The notes beneath the pieces were generated by a model. The model was not told the origin of the DNA. It did no database searches and was given only the letters and a program-made list of their open reading frames with translations. Source: Streptomyces griseus subsp. griseus (GTDB lineage Bacteria; Actinomycetota; Actinomycetes; Streptomycetales; Streptomycetaceae). Taken from it: a stretch of 64,000 bases of DNA. Below are positions 1 through 8,143 of this stretch, piece after piece; within the stretch, counting starts at the first letter, position 1, and each line of letters opens with the position of its first letter. The DNA lies in contig NZ_JOJE01000038.1 in assembly GCF_000720255.1 (NCBI RefSeq), forward strand, positions 1 to 64,000, written 5' to 3'. The translations under genes were made by a program, and so were the position numbers.

Positions 1-501
1 GGGGGGGGTGGTGGGGGTGGTGGGGGTGGTTGTGATGGCGACGTCGGCCGCGTTCTCCTTGACCACCGTGAGGGCGGACTGAGCCTGGGCCTGGGCCTCG
101 CTCTGCACCTCATGCCGCGCCTTCGCCTGTGCGGCGGCGCGGGCTGCCTTGGCGCCCCGGATGGCCTGGGCGCCCCTCACCTTGGCGGCACCGACCTTGG
201 CGTCCGCCTGACGGTGGGCCCGGTGGGCAGTGCTGGTGACGTCGGAGGCAGTTGACCTCACCGTGCCGACGGTGCCGGTGACGACCCCGTCCACGGTGTC
301 GGTGACCACCCCGTCCACGGTGTCGGTGAGCGGCCCCGCCAGCCCCCCGGCCTCCACGTCCGCGCCGGCGTCGGCCGTCGGGTCCGGGACGGAGAGGGAG
401 GAGGCGGGCAGCTCGTCGGCGCAGGCGACGGTGGAGCCGAGCGCCCAGGCGCCGGTGACTCCGGCGGCCATGACGATGGAGCGGCGGATGTTCTTGTTCA
501 T
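1..501 (-). CDS. secreted protein of unknown function, C-terminus cut by window edge
   Basis: Starts at the ATG at 501 (MNKNIRRSIV...) and runs off the left edge, so the C-terminus is missing. The first ~28 residues look like a Sec signal peptide: basic MNKNIRR, hydrophobic VMAAGVTGAWALG, then a likely cleavage near ACADE. The mature part has a valine/threonine-rich segment with the repeat DTVDGVVT, then an Ala/Lys/Arg/Gln-rich stretch likely to be helical (residues ~95-145), then a Thr-Pro tail encoded by the GGT-rich first 30 bases. I do not recognise a family. It is probably exported and wall-associated. Codon use is typical of the window. Confidence 0.6.
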   Translation of the reverse strand, partial: MNKNIRRSIVMAAGVTGAWALGSTVACADELPASSLSVPDPTADAGADVEAGGLAGPLTDTVDGVVTDTVDGVVTGTVGTVRSTASDVTSTAHRAHRQADAKVGAAKVRGAQAIRGAKAARAAAQAKARHEVQSEAQAQAQSALTVVKENAADVAITTTPTTPTTPP

Positions 502-612
502 GCGTACGTCAGATCCTTCGGGAATCCGGGACTTCGGGAGGCTTGGAGACATTCCGTGGGCGGGCAGACCTGTGCCGCCCCCGCGCGGCAGGTCCGGGCG
601 GGGAGGCCTGCC

Positions 613-1395
613 CTAGGCGGGGAAAACCGGAATGTCCCGGTACCTGTCCCGGGTACCGGCCGCGTCCGTACGCACGGTGGTGCCCGACATGAGCGCCGAC
701 GGCACCCGCTGGTGAGGGGTGACGGCGTGCGCGTCGCCGTGCCGCGAGGTGCCGTTGTCGAGGGACGCCTGGCTGTTCAGCACACCGCTCGAGCCATCAC
801 CGGGCGCCTGCTGGGCCGGGAGATGACCGGGGCGGGCGGCACCAGAGGCGTGGGCGTACGGGACCGCGCTGTCCGCCCTGCCTACGACGGCCAGGTGCGG
901 CCCGGGGGGACCGTAGGGGGCGGGAGCGGCCGTCTCGGCTTGCCGGTGGAGTCCGTGATCCGGCTCGCCCGAGGACTGCGTCGGCGTGCCCGACGTCTGC
1001 CCGGCCGGGTGTGGCGTGGGCACCGTCACGGGCGCCGCCAGGGGCTGACCCGGTGCGGTGAGCAGATCGGGGGTGCTGGGCAGGTCAGGGGTGTCGGGCA
1101 GGTCAGGAGTGTCGGGCAGGCCAGGGGGGTCGGGCAACGACGGCACCGAGGGAGCGGCGGGCTTCGAAGGCAGCGACCGTATCTCCGAGGTCACCGTCGC
1201 CTGGGCCGCCTTCTGCGAGGTCACCGGCCGGGAAGTCACCGCCGGTGTCGTCTCCGCCGCCTGCGCCTGTGCTCCGCAGAGGAATCCGAGCACGAGCAAG
1301 CCGCCCACCAGCAGCGCCACTTCGAGCGCACGCCGTCCGGCCGCCGTGCGCAGGTCGCGCAGGGCGGCACCGGACAGGACTGCCGGCCAGGTCAT
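613..1395 (-). CDS. membrane-anchored proline-rich protein, unknown function
   Basis: 260 aa. Residues ~22-47 (ALEVALLVGGLLVLGFLCGA) form a signal peptide or membrane anchor after a basic N-terminus. The rest is low-complexity Pro/Thr/Ser/Ala-rich sequence, including the motif LPDTPDLPDTPDLPSTPDL, encoded by an imperfect 18-bp tandem repeat around 1074-1136. There is no recognisable catalytic domain. The next gene on the same strand, the VWA gene, ends 190 bp upstream, so the two may be transcribed separately. It lies 111 bp ahead of the partial secreted gene and could share its envelope role, but function is unknown. Confidence 0.55.
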   Translation of the reverse strand: MTWPAVLSGAALRDLRTAAGRRALEVALLVGGLLVLGFLCGAQAQAAETTPAVTSRPVTSQKAAQATVTSEIRSLPSKPAAPSVPSLPDPPGLPDTPDLPDTPDLPSTPDLLTAPGQPLAAPVTVPTPHPAGQTSGTPTQSSGEPDHGLHRQAETAAPAPYGPPGPHLAVVGRADSAVPYAHASGAARPGHLPAQQAPGDGSSGVLNSQASLDNGTSRHGDAHAVTPHQRVPSALMSGTTVRTDAAGTRDRYRDIPVFPA

Positions 1396-1585
1396 GAGAG
1401 GGATCGTCCTCCCGTACGGCGGAACGAGGTTCGTGTCGGCGACGGCGCGCCGGAGGCGAGCGGAGCGCGGCGCCCCGCTCGACGAGGCGTCGATCCTGCA
1501 CGGGACGCCCGAGGTCGCGCAAGCCCTCCGTTACCGATGGGTAGGCATGTCCGGATTTCGTTGGCCGAATATGGTCGACAAATCG

Positions 1586-2776
1586 TCAGGCGCCCGGGCC
1601 CGGCACGGGCAGCGGCCGCTTCTCGATCGCCGCCGCCATCACCTCCGGGAAGAGGTCGGGCGTACAGGCGAACGCCGGTGCGCCGAGCGCCGCGAGCGCG
1701 GCCGCGTGCTCACGGTCATAGGCCGGGGCCCCCTCGTCGGACAGCGCGAGCAGCGTCACGAACTGCACCCCGGACGCCTTCATCGCCGCGACCCGCTTCA
1801 GCATCTCGTCGCGTATCCCGCCCTCGTAGAGGTCGCTGATCAGGACGACGACCGTGTCGGCGGGCCGGGTGATCCGCGACTGGCAGTAGGCGAGCGCCCG
1901 GTTGATGTCGGTACCGCCACCGAGTTGCGTGCCGAAGAGGACGTCGACCGGGTCGTCGAGCTGGTCCGTGAGGTCGACGACCGCGGTGTCGAACACGACG
2001 AGCCGTGTGCTGATCGAGCGCATGGACGCGAGCACCGCACCGAACACCGACGCGTACACCACCGATGCCGCCATCGACCCCGACTGGTCGACACAGAGGA
2101 CGACTTCCTTCTTCACGGACCGCGACGCCCGCCCGTAGCCGATGAGCCGTTCCGGCACGACCGTCCGGTGCTCCGGCAGGTAGTGCTTGAGGTTGGCCGC
2201 GATCGTGCGGTTCCAGTCGATGTCGTGGTGGCGCGGCCTGTTCACGCGGGCGCTGCGATCGAGGGCGCCGGTGAGGGTGGCCCGGGTGCGGGTGGCGAGC
2301 CGCTTCTCCAGGTCGTCGACGACCTTGCGGACGACGGCCCGTGCCGTCTCCTTGGTCGTCTCCGGCATGGCCTTGTTGAGCGACAGCAGGGTCCCGACGA
2401 GGTGCACGTCGGCCTCCACCGCCTCCAGCATCTCGGGCTCCAGAAGAAGCGTGGACAGCCCGAGCCGTTCGATGGCGTCGCGCTGCATGACCTGGACGAC
2501 GGAGGAGGGGAAGTACGTCCGGATGTCCCCGAGCCACCGGGCCACGGAGGGCGCCGACGCCCCCAGCCCCGCCGAACGGTCCTTCCCCGTCTGCGGCTTG
2601 TCCCCCTTCCCGTAGAGCGCGGTGAGCGCTCCGTCCATCCCGGCGTCCCGTCCGGCGAGCGCGCACCCCGTACCGTCCGCCGCCTCGCCCCCGAGCACCA
2701 GCCGCCACCGGCGAAGCCTCTCCTGTGCCGGGTCCGCCGGCTCGGTCGTCGGCTCGGTCGCCGGCTCGGTCGTCAC
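1586..2776 (-). CDS. VWA-domain protein of the MoxR-DUF5682 cluster
   Basis: 396 aa, GTG start at 2776. The C-terminal half is a von Willebrand factor A domain with a complete metal-ion-dependent adhesion site: DQSGS (D230, S232, S234), a Thr in GGGTD (T289) and an Asp in SDLYEGG (D315). The N-terminal ~220 residues are helical and typical of MoxR-associated bacterial VWA proteins. There is no signal peptide, so it acts in the cytoplasm. The start overlaps the stop of the 51-aa ORF upstream (GTGA at 2773-2776), so translation is probably coupled. VWA proteins paired with MoxR AAA+ ATPases are thought to present targets to, or be remodelled by, the ATPase; the substrate here is unknown. Confidence 0.9.
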   Translation of the reverse strand: MTTEPATEPTTEPADPAQERLRRWRLVLGGEAADGTGCALAGRDAGMDGALTALYGKGDKPQTGKDRSAGLGASAPSVARWLGDIRTYFPSSVVQVMQRDAIERLGLSTLLLEPEMLEAVEADVHLVGTLLSLNKAMPETTKETARAVVRKVVDDLEKRLATRTRATLTGALDRSARVNRPRHHDIDWNRTIAANLKHYLPEHRTVVPERLIGYGRASRSVKKEVVLCVDQSGSMAASVVYASVFGAVLASMRSISTRLVVFDTAVVDLTDQLDDPVDVLFGTQLGGGTDINRALAYCQSRITRPADTVVVLISDLYEGGIRDEMLKRVAAMKASGVQFVTLLALSDEGAPAYDREHAAALAALGAPAFACTPDLFPEVMAAAIEKRPLPVPGPGA

Positions 2777-2928
2777 CCCCGCACCTCCGTACGGCGCCGG
2801 TCCCAGAGCGGGACCACCGTCACCGTCGTGGTCGGGCGGTCCTCCGCGCGGAGCCCGCGCCCGTCCCGGCCGGCCACCACCGCCCCGCCGCTGCCTTCCC
2901 CCGGCTGCACCAGTGCTTCGGTCGTCAT
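2773..2928 (-). CDS. 51-aa ORF coupled between DUF5682 and VWA genes
   Basis: A small open frame from ATG 2928 to TGA 2773. Its ATG overlaps the DUF5682 stop (ATGA at 2925-2928) and its stop overlaps the VWA start (GTGA at 2773-2776). That is the classic layout of a translationally coupled operon gene. About 92% of codons end in G or C, as expected for a Streptomyces gene. The product begins MTTEALVQPGEGSGG and ends WDRRRTEVRG. It is basic at the C-terminus, with no membrane segment or known motif. It may be a small subunit of the complex, or only a coupling device that carries ribosomes across the gap. Confidence 0.6.
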   Translation of the reverse strand: MTTEALVQPGEGSGGAVVAGRDGRGLRAEDRPTTTVTVVPLWDRRRTEVRG

Positions 2929-5366
2929 CCCGTCACCCCCGCGAGGTTGTTGTCATCGTGCTGTTCGCGATCACCGTCGAGTCCCAGCAGCAGCCGCACC
3001 ACCGGCAGGACGGCATCCGCGCGGTCGGTGTCGAGTTCGGGTGCGAAGCCGGGGGCGCCGGCGGACGCCCCCGCCGCGCTCCCCCTCCGCCCCGGCCCCC
3101 GCCGGACCAGTTCGCCCAGCGTCCTGCGCACGCCTGGCTCGTACGCCGAGAACGTCCGTCGCAGCAGCGGCAGCACATCCGTGAACGCGTCCGCCGGTAC
3201 GCCCGTCAGCCAGGCGTCGACCAACCCGAGGAGCCGTTCGTCGTGCACGAGCAGCATCCCGCCCCCGGACCCGCCCCCGACGAACCCCTCGATCCACGCT
3301 GCCGCGTCGCCCGGTGGCGTCCCCGGCGAGAGCACGAGCCCCATCAGCCGCGCCGCCTCGTCCTGCCCCAACTCCCCGTCGTCCAGCAGCAGCCGCACGG
3401 CCCGCCCCCGTATGACCCCAGGGATGCCGTCCCGCCCGGACAACACCCGCAACACGGCACGCCACCTGTCACGCAGGTCGCTGTCGGTCCCGCTGTCGCC
3501 CGCCGCCGTGGCGTCATCAAGCAGTCCCACCGCCGTGTGCACCCCGTCCACATGTCCGCGCATCTCCTCCGCCGCGTCCGTGGCGAGTGCGGCGCAGGCC
3601 GGGGGCAGGCCGACGAAGACGCGCTCCGCGAGACCGGCGGCGACCTCGGCCAACGCGCCGGTGTCCGTACCGCGCACGTCGCCGTAGCGCAGGGAACGGA
3701 CGAGGGCGGGCAGGGCCTGGGCGAGGTGGCCGACGTCCGAGTCGAGCGCCGCACGGTCGGCGAGGACCTGCATCACGGCGGGCAGCGCGCCGGACAGGCC
3801 GGCCAGCAGACAGTGCTCGGCGAGCGCGGTGACCTCGGCGAGACCGTGCGCGGCGACTGCGTCCGCCTCCGCCTTGGCGGTCGCCGCGGCCTGCACCGTC
3901 GTCCCCCACACCCCGGCCTCGGCGACCCGCACGGACAGCTCCGGCTCCCAGCGCAGCCGCCAGGTCTCCCGGAACGTACCCGTGCTGCCCCGCGACGCGA
4001 CCGGCTCCCCCCAGCCGACGCCCAGCAGCCGCAGCCGGTGCAGCAGCCTGCTGCGCTCGGCGTCGGTCTCCTTGCGCAGGTCGAGCTCCGTCTCCCGCTC
4101 CCGCGCCTCCGGTTTGAGCCGCAGCCTGCGCTGGAGTCGGTCGAGGTCACGCTGCAACGGCACCGCCGGTGCCGTCCGCGGCACCTCGCCCAGCACATCC
4201 CCGACGACCAGCCTGTCCCGCACCAGCGCCAACGGCACGTCCGAGCCCTCGCACATCACCGCTCGCACCGCGTCGGTCGTCTCGCTCAGCCCGGCCAGCG
4301 GGCGGCCCCGCATCACCGCGAGAGTCTCGGCCAGCCGGACCGCCTCGATGACGTGCGCCGAGGAGACGATCCGGTCCTCGGCACGCAACAGCCCCGCCAC
4401 CCTGGTCATCCACCGCTCGACGGGCCGGTCCGGCGCGGCGAAGAGATGCCCGTACCAGCCCGGAGAGTCGATGCCCGCGCCGTACCCGCTGAACCGCGAC
4501 AGCCTGCGGTACGTCCACGGCACCCACGTCATGTCCGCCTTGACCTTGGGCAGCCCCTTCAGCAGGGCCCGGTCCGCCGCGACGGCGGCCTTCCGGCGCA
4601 GCGCGGGCACGTGCCAGGCCCCGCACACCACGGCCACCGCGTCCCCGAACTCCCGCTGCGCCGCGCGCACCTGGAGCCGCATGTACGCCTCCCGCACGAG
4701 GTCCCGCTCGTGCCCCCCGCTGCCGTAGGCCTCCCGCAGCGCCCCCATGGCCTCCTCGAGGACGACGAACGGCGCGAACGCGTCCCCCTCGCCCGCACCC
4801 CGATGCTCGACCACGTCCTCCCACCACCGCTCGGCGTCGTCGCAGCCCGCGGCACCGGCCAAGGCGGCAAGCGGATCGACACGCACCCCGAGCCCGGCTG
4901 CCTCCTCCCCCTCCCCCGTGCCCCCCTCCCAAGCCAGCGTGTGCGTGGCCGGCAGGTCGATGAAGCGTGCCGGGACGCCGTGCTCCAGGGCCCAGCGGAT
5001 CGCGACCCATTCCGGGGAGAACTCGGCCATCGGCCAGAACGCCGAGCGGCCGGGCTCGTCGACCGCGTGGGCGAGCAGGGCGACCGGCGGCCGCATGTCC
5101 TCGTGCGCGGCCAGCGGAATCAGCGCGTCGGCCTCGGGGGGCCCCTCGATCAGCACCACCCGCGGCCGCGCCGCCTCCAGCGCGCCCCGCACCGCCCGCG
5201 CCGACCCCGGCCCGTGATGCCGTACCCCGAGCAGCAACGGCCCCACGGCACCGGACCCCCTGTCCCGAGCCGTGCCCTCGCCCACGGCTTCCCCGCCGCC
5301 CGCCTCAGCTCCCGCCACGCCGTCCCCCTCCCCTCCGGCCCCACGTCGAGTCGCCCCCGTTGCCAC
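2925..5366 (-). CDS. DUF5682 family protein
   Basis: 813 aa from GTG 5366; the first ~40 residues are Gly/Ala-rich and a later start near the LLLGVRHHGPGSARA motif is possible. The N-terminal domain has RHHGPGSARA (~49-58) and LIEGPPEAD (~72-80). These two motifs recall the ChaN/TraB-like fold (a His motif after strand 1 and Glu-Gly-Pro after strand 2), but that comparison is inference. A WHVP segment and a long helical C-terminal region follow. No signal peptide. It follows the MoxR stop by 63 bp in the same reading frame and overlaps the 51-aa ORF. The family is uncharacterised but regularly sits with MoxR, VWA, SWIM and DUF5691 genes in actinobacteria. Confidence 0.85.
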   Translation of the reverse strand: MATGATRRGAGGEGDGVAGAEAGGGEAVGEGTARDRGSGAVGPLLLGVRHHGPGSARAVRGALEAARPRVVLIEGPPEADALIPLAAHEDMRPPVALLAHAVDEPGRSAFWPMAEFSPEWVAIRWALEHGVPARFIDLPATHTLAWEGGTGEGEEAAGLGVRVDPLAALAGAAGCDDAERWWEDVVEHRGAGEGDAFAPFVVLEEAMGALREAYGSGGHERDLVREAYMRLQVRAAQREFGDAVAVVCGAWHVPALRRKAAVAADRALLKGLPKVKADMTWVPWTYRRLSRFSGYGAGIDSPGWYGHLFAAPDRPVERWMTRVAGLLRAEDRIVSSAHVIEAVRLAETLAVMRGRPLAGLSETTDAVRAVMCEGSDVPLALVRDRLVVGDVLGEVPRTAPAVPLQRDLDRLQRRLRLKPEARERETELDLRKETDAERSRLLHRLRLLGVGWGEPVASRGSTGTFRETWRLRWEPELSVRVAEAGVWGTTVQAAATAKAEADAVAAHGLAEVTALAEHCLLAGLSGALPAVMQVLADRAALDSDVGHLAQALPALVRSLRYGDVRGTDTGALAEVAAGLAERVFVGLPPACAALATDAAEEMRGHVDGVHTAVGLLDDATAAGDSGTDSDLRDRWRAVLRVLSGRDGIPGVIRGRAVRLLLDDGELGQDEAARLMGLVLSPGTPPGDAAAWIEGFVGGGSGGGMLLVHDERLLGLVDAWLTGVPADAFTDVLPLLRRTFSAYEPGVRRTLGELVRRGPGRRGSAAGASAGAPGFAPELDTDRADAVLPVVRLLLGLDGDREQHDDNNLAGVTG

Positions 5367-5429
5367 CCGCGGTGCCGGTCCCGCGCCCCGCGCCGTCCAG
5401 CCCCCACGCCCCCGCGCGTCCCCCGCAGT

Positions 5430-6560
5430 TCACGCGCTCACCTCCCGGCAGGCCCGGTAGAAGTCCTTCCAGCCGTCGCGTTCGCGGACGACCGCCTCCA
5501 GGTACTCCTGCCAGACGACCCGGTCGGCCGCCGGATCCCGTACGACGGCGCCGAGCATGCCCGCGGCCACGTCACCGGCCCGCAGCACGCCGTCGCCGAA
5601 GTGGGTCGCGAGGGCGAAGCCGTTGGTCACGACGGAGATGGCCTCGGCCGTCGACAGGGTCCCGCTGGGCGACTTCAGCTTCGTACGGCCGTCGGCGGTG
5701 ACCCCGTCGCGCAGTTCGCGGAAGACGGTGACGACACGGCGGATCTCGTCGATGCCGTCGGGCGCGGCCGGCAGGTCGAGGGAGCGGCCGATCTGGTCGA
5801 CGCGGCGCGCGACGATGTCGACCTCGGCCTCGACGCTCTCCGGCAGCGGCAGCACCACCGTGTTGAAGCGGCGGCGCAGGGCGCTGGACAGGTCGTTGAC
5901 CCCGCGGTCGCGGTCGTTGGCCGTGGCGATCAGGTTGAAACCGCCGACGGCCTGCACCTCCTGGCCCAGTTCCGGTATCGGCAGGGTCTTCTCGGAGAGG
6001 ATCGTGATGAGTGTGTCCTGCACGTCGGCCGGGATCCGGGTCAGTTCCTCGACGCGGGCCGTCATCCCCTCCGCCATGGCCCGCATGACCGGGCTGGGCA
6101 CGAGGGCGTCCCGGCTCGGCCCGCCGGCGAGCAACCGCGCGTAGTTCCAGCCGTAGCGGATGGCCTCCTCCGGTGTCCCGGCCGTGCCCTGCACGAGCAG
6201 GGTCGAGTCGCCGCTGACCGCCGCCGCGAGGTGTTCGGAGACCCAGGTCTTCGCCGTGCCGGGCACGCCGAGCAGGAGCAGGGCGCGGTCGGTGGCGAGC
6301 GTGGTGACGGCGACCTCGACGAGGCGGCGCGGTCCCACGTACTTCGGTGTGATCACCGTGCCGTCCGGCAGGGTGCCACCGCGGAGGTAGGTGGCGACGG
6401 CCCACGGCGACAGCTTCCAGCGGGCCGGGCGCGGGCGGTCGTCCTGGGCGGCCAGCGCGGCGAGTTCGCCGGCGAAGGCGTCCTCGGCGTGCGGGCGCAA
6501 CACCTCGGTCGGCTGCTTCCCACTCGGTTCCACGAACGTCGGGTCGACGGACACAGACAT
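5430..6560 (-). CDS. MoxR-family AAA+ ATPase
   Basis: 376 aa. I chose ATG 6560 (MSVSVDPTF) because GGAGGGG lies 11-17 bases upstream; a longer frame extends to 6719 but would run through the promoter. Walker A is GVPGTAKTW (98-106), sensor 1 is IATAND (~211-216) and the arginine-finger segment is SSALRRRF (~225-232). Walker B is unusual: where MoxR proteins have Asp-Glu, this one reads VEELTR, with Glu171-Glu172. MoxR ATPases remodel or insert cofactors into protein targets together with VWA partners, and the VWA gene is in the same operon. The protein is cytoplasmic. The operon is likely driven by the damage-type promoter at 6604-6626. Confidence 0.93.
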   Translation of the reverse strand: MSVSVDPTFVEPSGKQPTEVLRPHAEDAFAGELAALAAQDDRPRPARWKLSPWAVATYLRGGTLPDGTVITPKYVGPRRLVEVAVTTLATDRALLLLGVPGTAKTWVSEHLAAAVSGDSTLLVQGTAGTPEEAIRYGWNYARLLAGGPSRDALVPSPVMRAMAEGMTARVEELTRIPADVQDTLITILSEKTLPIPELGQEVQAVGGFNLIATANDRDRGVNDLSSALRRRFNTVVLPLPESVEAEVDIVARRVDQIGRSLDLPAAPDGIDEIRRVVTVFRELRDGVTADGRTKLKSPSGTLSTAEAISVVTNGFALATHFGDGVLRAGDVAAGMLGAVVRDPAADRVVWQEYLEAVVRERDGWKDFYRACREVSA

Positions 6561-6603
6561 GGCTGAGGCCCCCTCCAGCTCGGCCGGTTCGGATCTGGTG
6601 TCC

Positions 6604-6626
6604 ACCGTGCACCACACCACTGACAA
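6604..6626 (-). promoter_or_regulatory. RecA-NDp-like promoter for the MoxR operon
   Basis: Reading the minus strand from 6626: TTGTCAGTG, an 8-base spacer, then CACGGT. The RecA-NDp damage promoter known in actinobacteria, bound by PafBC in mycobacteria, is TTGTCRGTG-N8-TANNNT. The match is complete except for C instead of T at the first -10 base. The predicted start lies ~37 bases upstream of ATG 6560. Confidence 0.6.
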
Positions 6627-6687
6627 CGCGTTCCGACCTGCGAAAACGCCCTGCGGAGGGCATCTGCGGAGGTGGCGGGACAGCCGA

Positions 6688-6710
6688 TTGTCAGTGGTGG
6701 GATCTACCTT
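6688..6710 (+). promoter_or_regulatory. RecA-NDp (PafBC-type) promoter for the SWIM gene
   Basis: TTGTCAGTG at 6688-6696, 8-base spacer, TACCTT at 6705-6710: a full match to TTGTCRGTG-N8-TANNNT. The -10 element ends 7 bases before the ATG at 6718 and there is no Shine-Dalgarno, so the mRNA should be leaderless. The first 12 bases are identical to the divergent copy at 6615-6626. Confidence 0.72.
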
Positions 6711-6717
6711 CGACGGC

Positions 6718-8073
6718 ATGACTCAGCAGGGGGTGCGCTGGACCGCGGACCAGGTGCTGTCACTGGCGCCTGACGCCGCGTCACGCAAAGCGGGCAGCAA
6801 ACTCGGCGCGGCCGGTCCGTGGTCCGAGGCGGGCAGTTCTGACGGGGGGGCGGTGTGGGGGCTGTGCAAGGGCAGCGGCAGCACGCCGTACCGGACGGTG
6901 GTGGATGTCGGGGACGCGTCCGGCCCCGCGTACACGTGCAGTTGTCCGAGCCGGAAGTTCCCCTGCAAGCACGCCCTCGGGCTGCTGCTGCTCTGGGCCG
7001 GCGGGGACGGGGCGGTGTCGCGGGGGCAGGAGCCGGACTGGGCCGAGCCGTGGCTTGCGGGGCGGCGCGGACGCGCGGAGGAACAACGGGCGGCCGGTCC
7101 GGAGGGTTCCACGTCCGGCTCCGCCGACCCCGAGGCCGCGCGGCGCAGGGCGGAGCGCCGGGCCGAGCGGATCACCGTCGGGGCCACCGAGCTGGAGCAG
7201 CGCCTGGCGGACCTGTTGCGCGGCGGCCTGGCCGCGGCGGAGCAGGCGGGGTACGGACTGTGGGAGGAGACCGCGGCCCGCATGGTCGACGCCCAGGCGC
7301 CGGGACTCGCTGCCCGGGTCCGGGAGTTGGGGGCAATCCCGTCGTCCGGGCCCGGCTGGCCGGTGCGTCTGCTGGAGGAGTGCGCGCTGCTGCACCTCCT
7401 CGACCAGGGCTGGCTGCGGCGCGAGCGGCTGCCCGACGGGCTGGCGGCCACGGTCCGTTCCCGCGTCGGCCTGCCCGGCACGGCGGACGGCCCGCCGGTG
7501 CGCGACCGCTGGCTGGTCCTCGCCCAGTACGACACGGGGGACGCGAAGCTGATCACCCGTCGTATCTGGCTCCACGGCGCCGAATCGGGCCGCACGGCGC
7601 TGCTGCTCTCCTACGGTGCGGCCGGCCGGGCCCCGGAGCTGACGCTGCCGGTCGGTCTCGTCCTGGAAGCGGAGGTGTCGGCGTATCCGGGCGCGGGGCA
7701 GCGGCGGGCGGCCCTGGGTGAGCGGTTCGCTCCGCCCGTGCCGACCGCGTTGCGGCCCCCGGGGGTGACGACGGCACAGGCGGCCGCCCGCTACGGCGAG
7801 GCCCTGCGCGACGACCCCTGGCAGGACTCCGTCCCAGTGACACTGGACCGGGTCGTGCCGACACCGGACGGTGACTCCTGGCAACTGGCGGACGCCGACG
7901 AGGACTCGGCGCTTCCCCTCACCCCGGCCGCTCGGACGCGCCCCGGGCTGTGGCGCCTGGTCGCCCTCTCGGGCGGCGCCCCGGTGAAGGTCTTCGGCGA
8001 GTGCGGCCACCGCGGTTTCACCCCGCTGACGGCCTGGCCGGAAGGCACGGGAGAGGCGGTGCGGCTGTGCTGA
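6718..8073 (+). CDS. SWIM zinc-finger protein
   Basis: 451 aa from ATG 6718 (MTQQGVRWTADQVL). A SWIM zinc finger is seen as CxC...CxH: C74, C76, C83, H85 within YTCSCPSRKFPCKHALGLLL. SWIM domains bind nucleic acid or protein. The remaining ~360 residues are a conserved-looking region without known motifs. There is no signal peptide. The longer in-frame extension to 6391 is rejected because it would cross the divergent promoter and the MoxR gene. The gene is 70 bp ahead of the DUF5691 gene and divergent from MoxR. It is likely the first gene of a damage-regulated operon translated from a leaderless mRNA. Confidence 0.9.
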   Translation: MTQQGVRWTADQVLSLAPDAASRKAGSKLGAAGPWSEAGSSDGGAVWGLCKGSGSTPYRTVVDVGDASGPAYTCSCPSRKFPCKHALGLLLLWAGGDGAVSRGQEPDWAEPWLAGRRGRAEEQRAAGPEGSTSGSADPEAARRRAERRAERITVGATELEQRLADLLRGGLAAAEQAGYGLWEETAARMVDAQAPGLAARVRELGAIPSSGPGWPVRLLEECALLHLLDQGWLRRERLPDGLAATVRSRVGLPGTADGPPVRDRWLVLAQYDTGDAKLITRRIWLHGAESGRTALLLSYGAAGRAPELTLPVGLVLEAEVSAYPGAGQRRAALGERFAPPVPTALRPPGVTTAQAAARYGEALRDDPWQDSVPVTLDRVVPTPDGDSWQLADADEDSALPLTPAARTRPGLWRLVALSGGAPVKVFGECGHRGFTPLTAWPEGTGEAVRLC

Positions 8074-8143
8074 CGAGCGGTCGAGCACCTCACATCCGGT
8101 CCAGCCGGCTCCAGGTCACACGGAGCGGTCCAGGAAGGAACCC

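Noticed and set aside
1..30. GGT-rich run at the left edge as a microsatellite repeat
   Set aside because: It is the coding sequence for a Thr-Pro tail of a truncated gene; too short to judge.
2622..6566. A 1314-aa plus-strand frame
   Set aside because: Antisense shadow of the DUF5682 and MoxR genes, rich in Arg/Pro/His with no domains; such frames are typical of GC-rich DNA.
6391..6717. N-terminal extension of the SWIM protein
   Set aside because: It runs antisense through the MoxR gene and the divergent promoter; ATG 6718 fits the promoter and the family.
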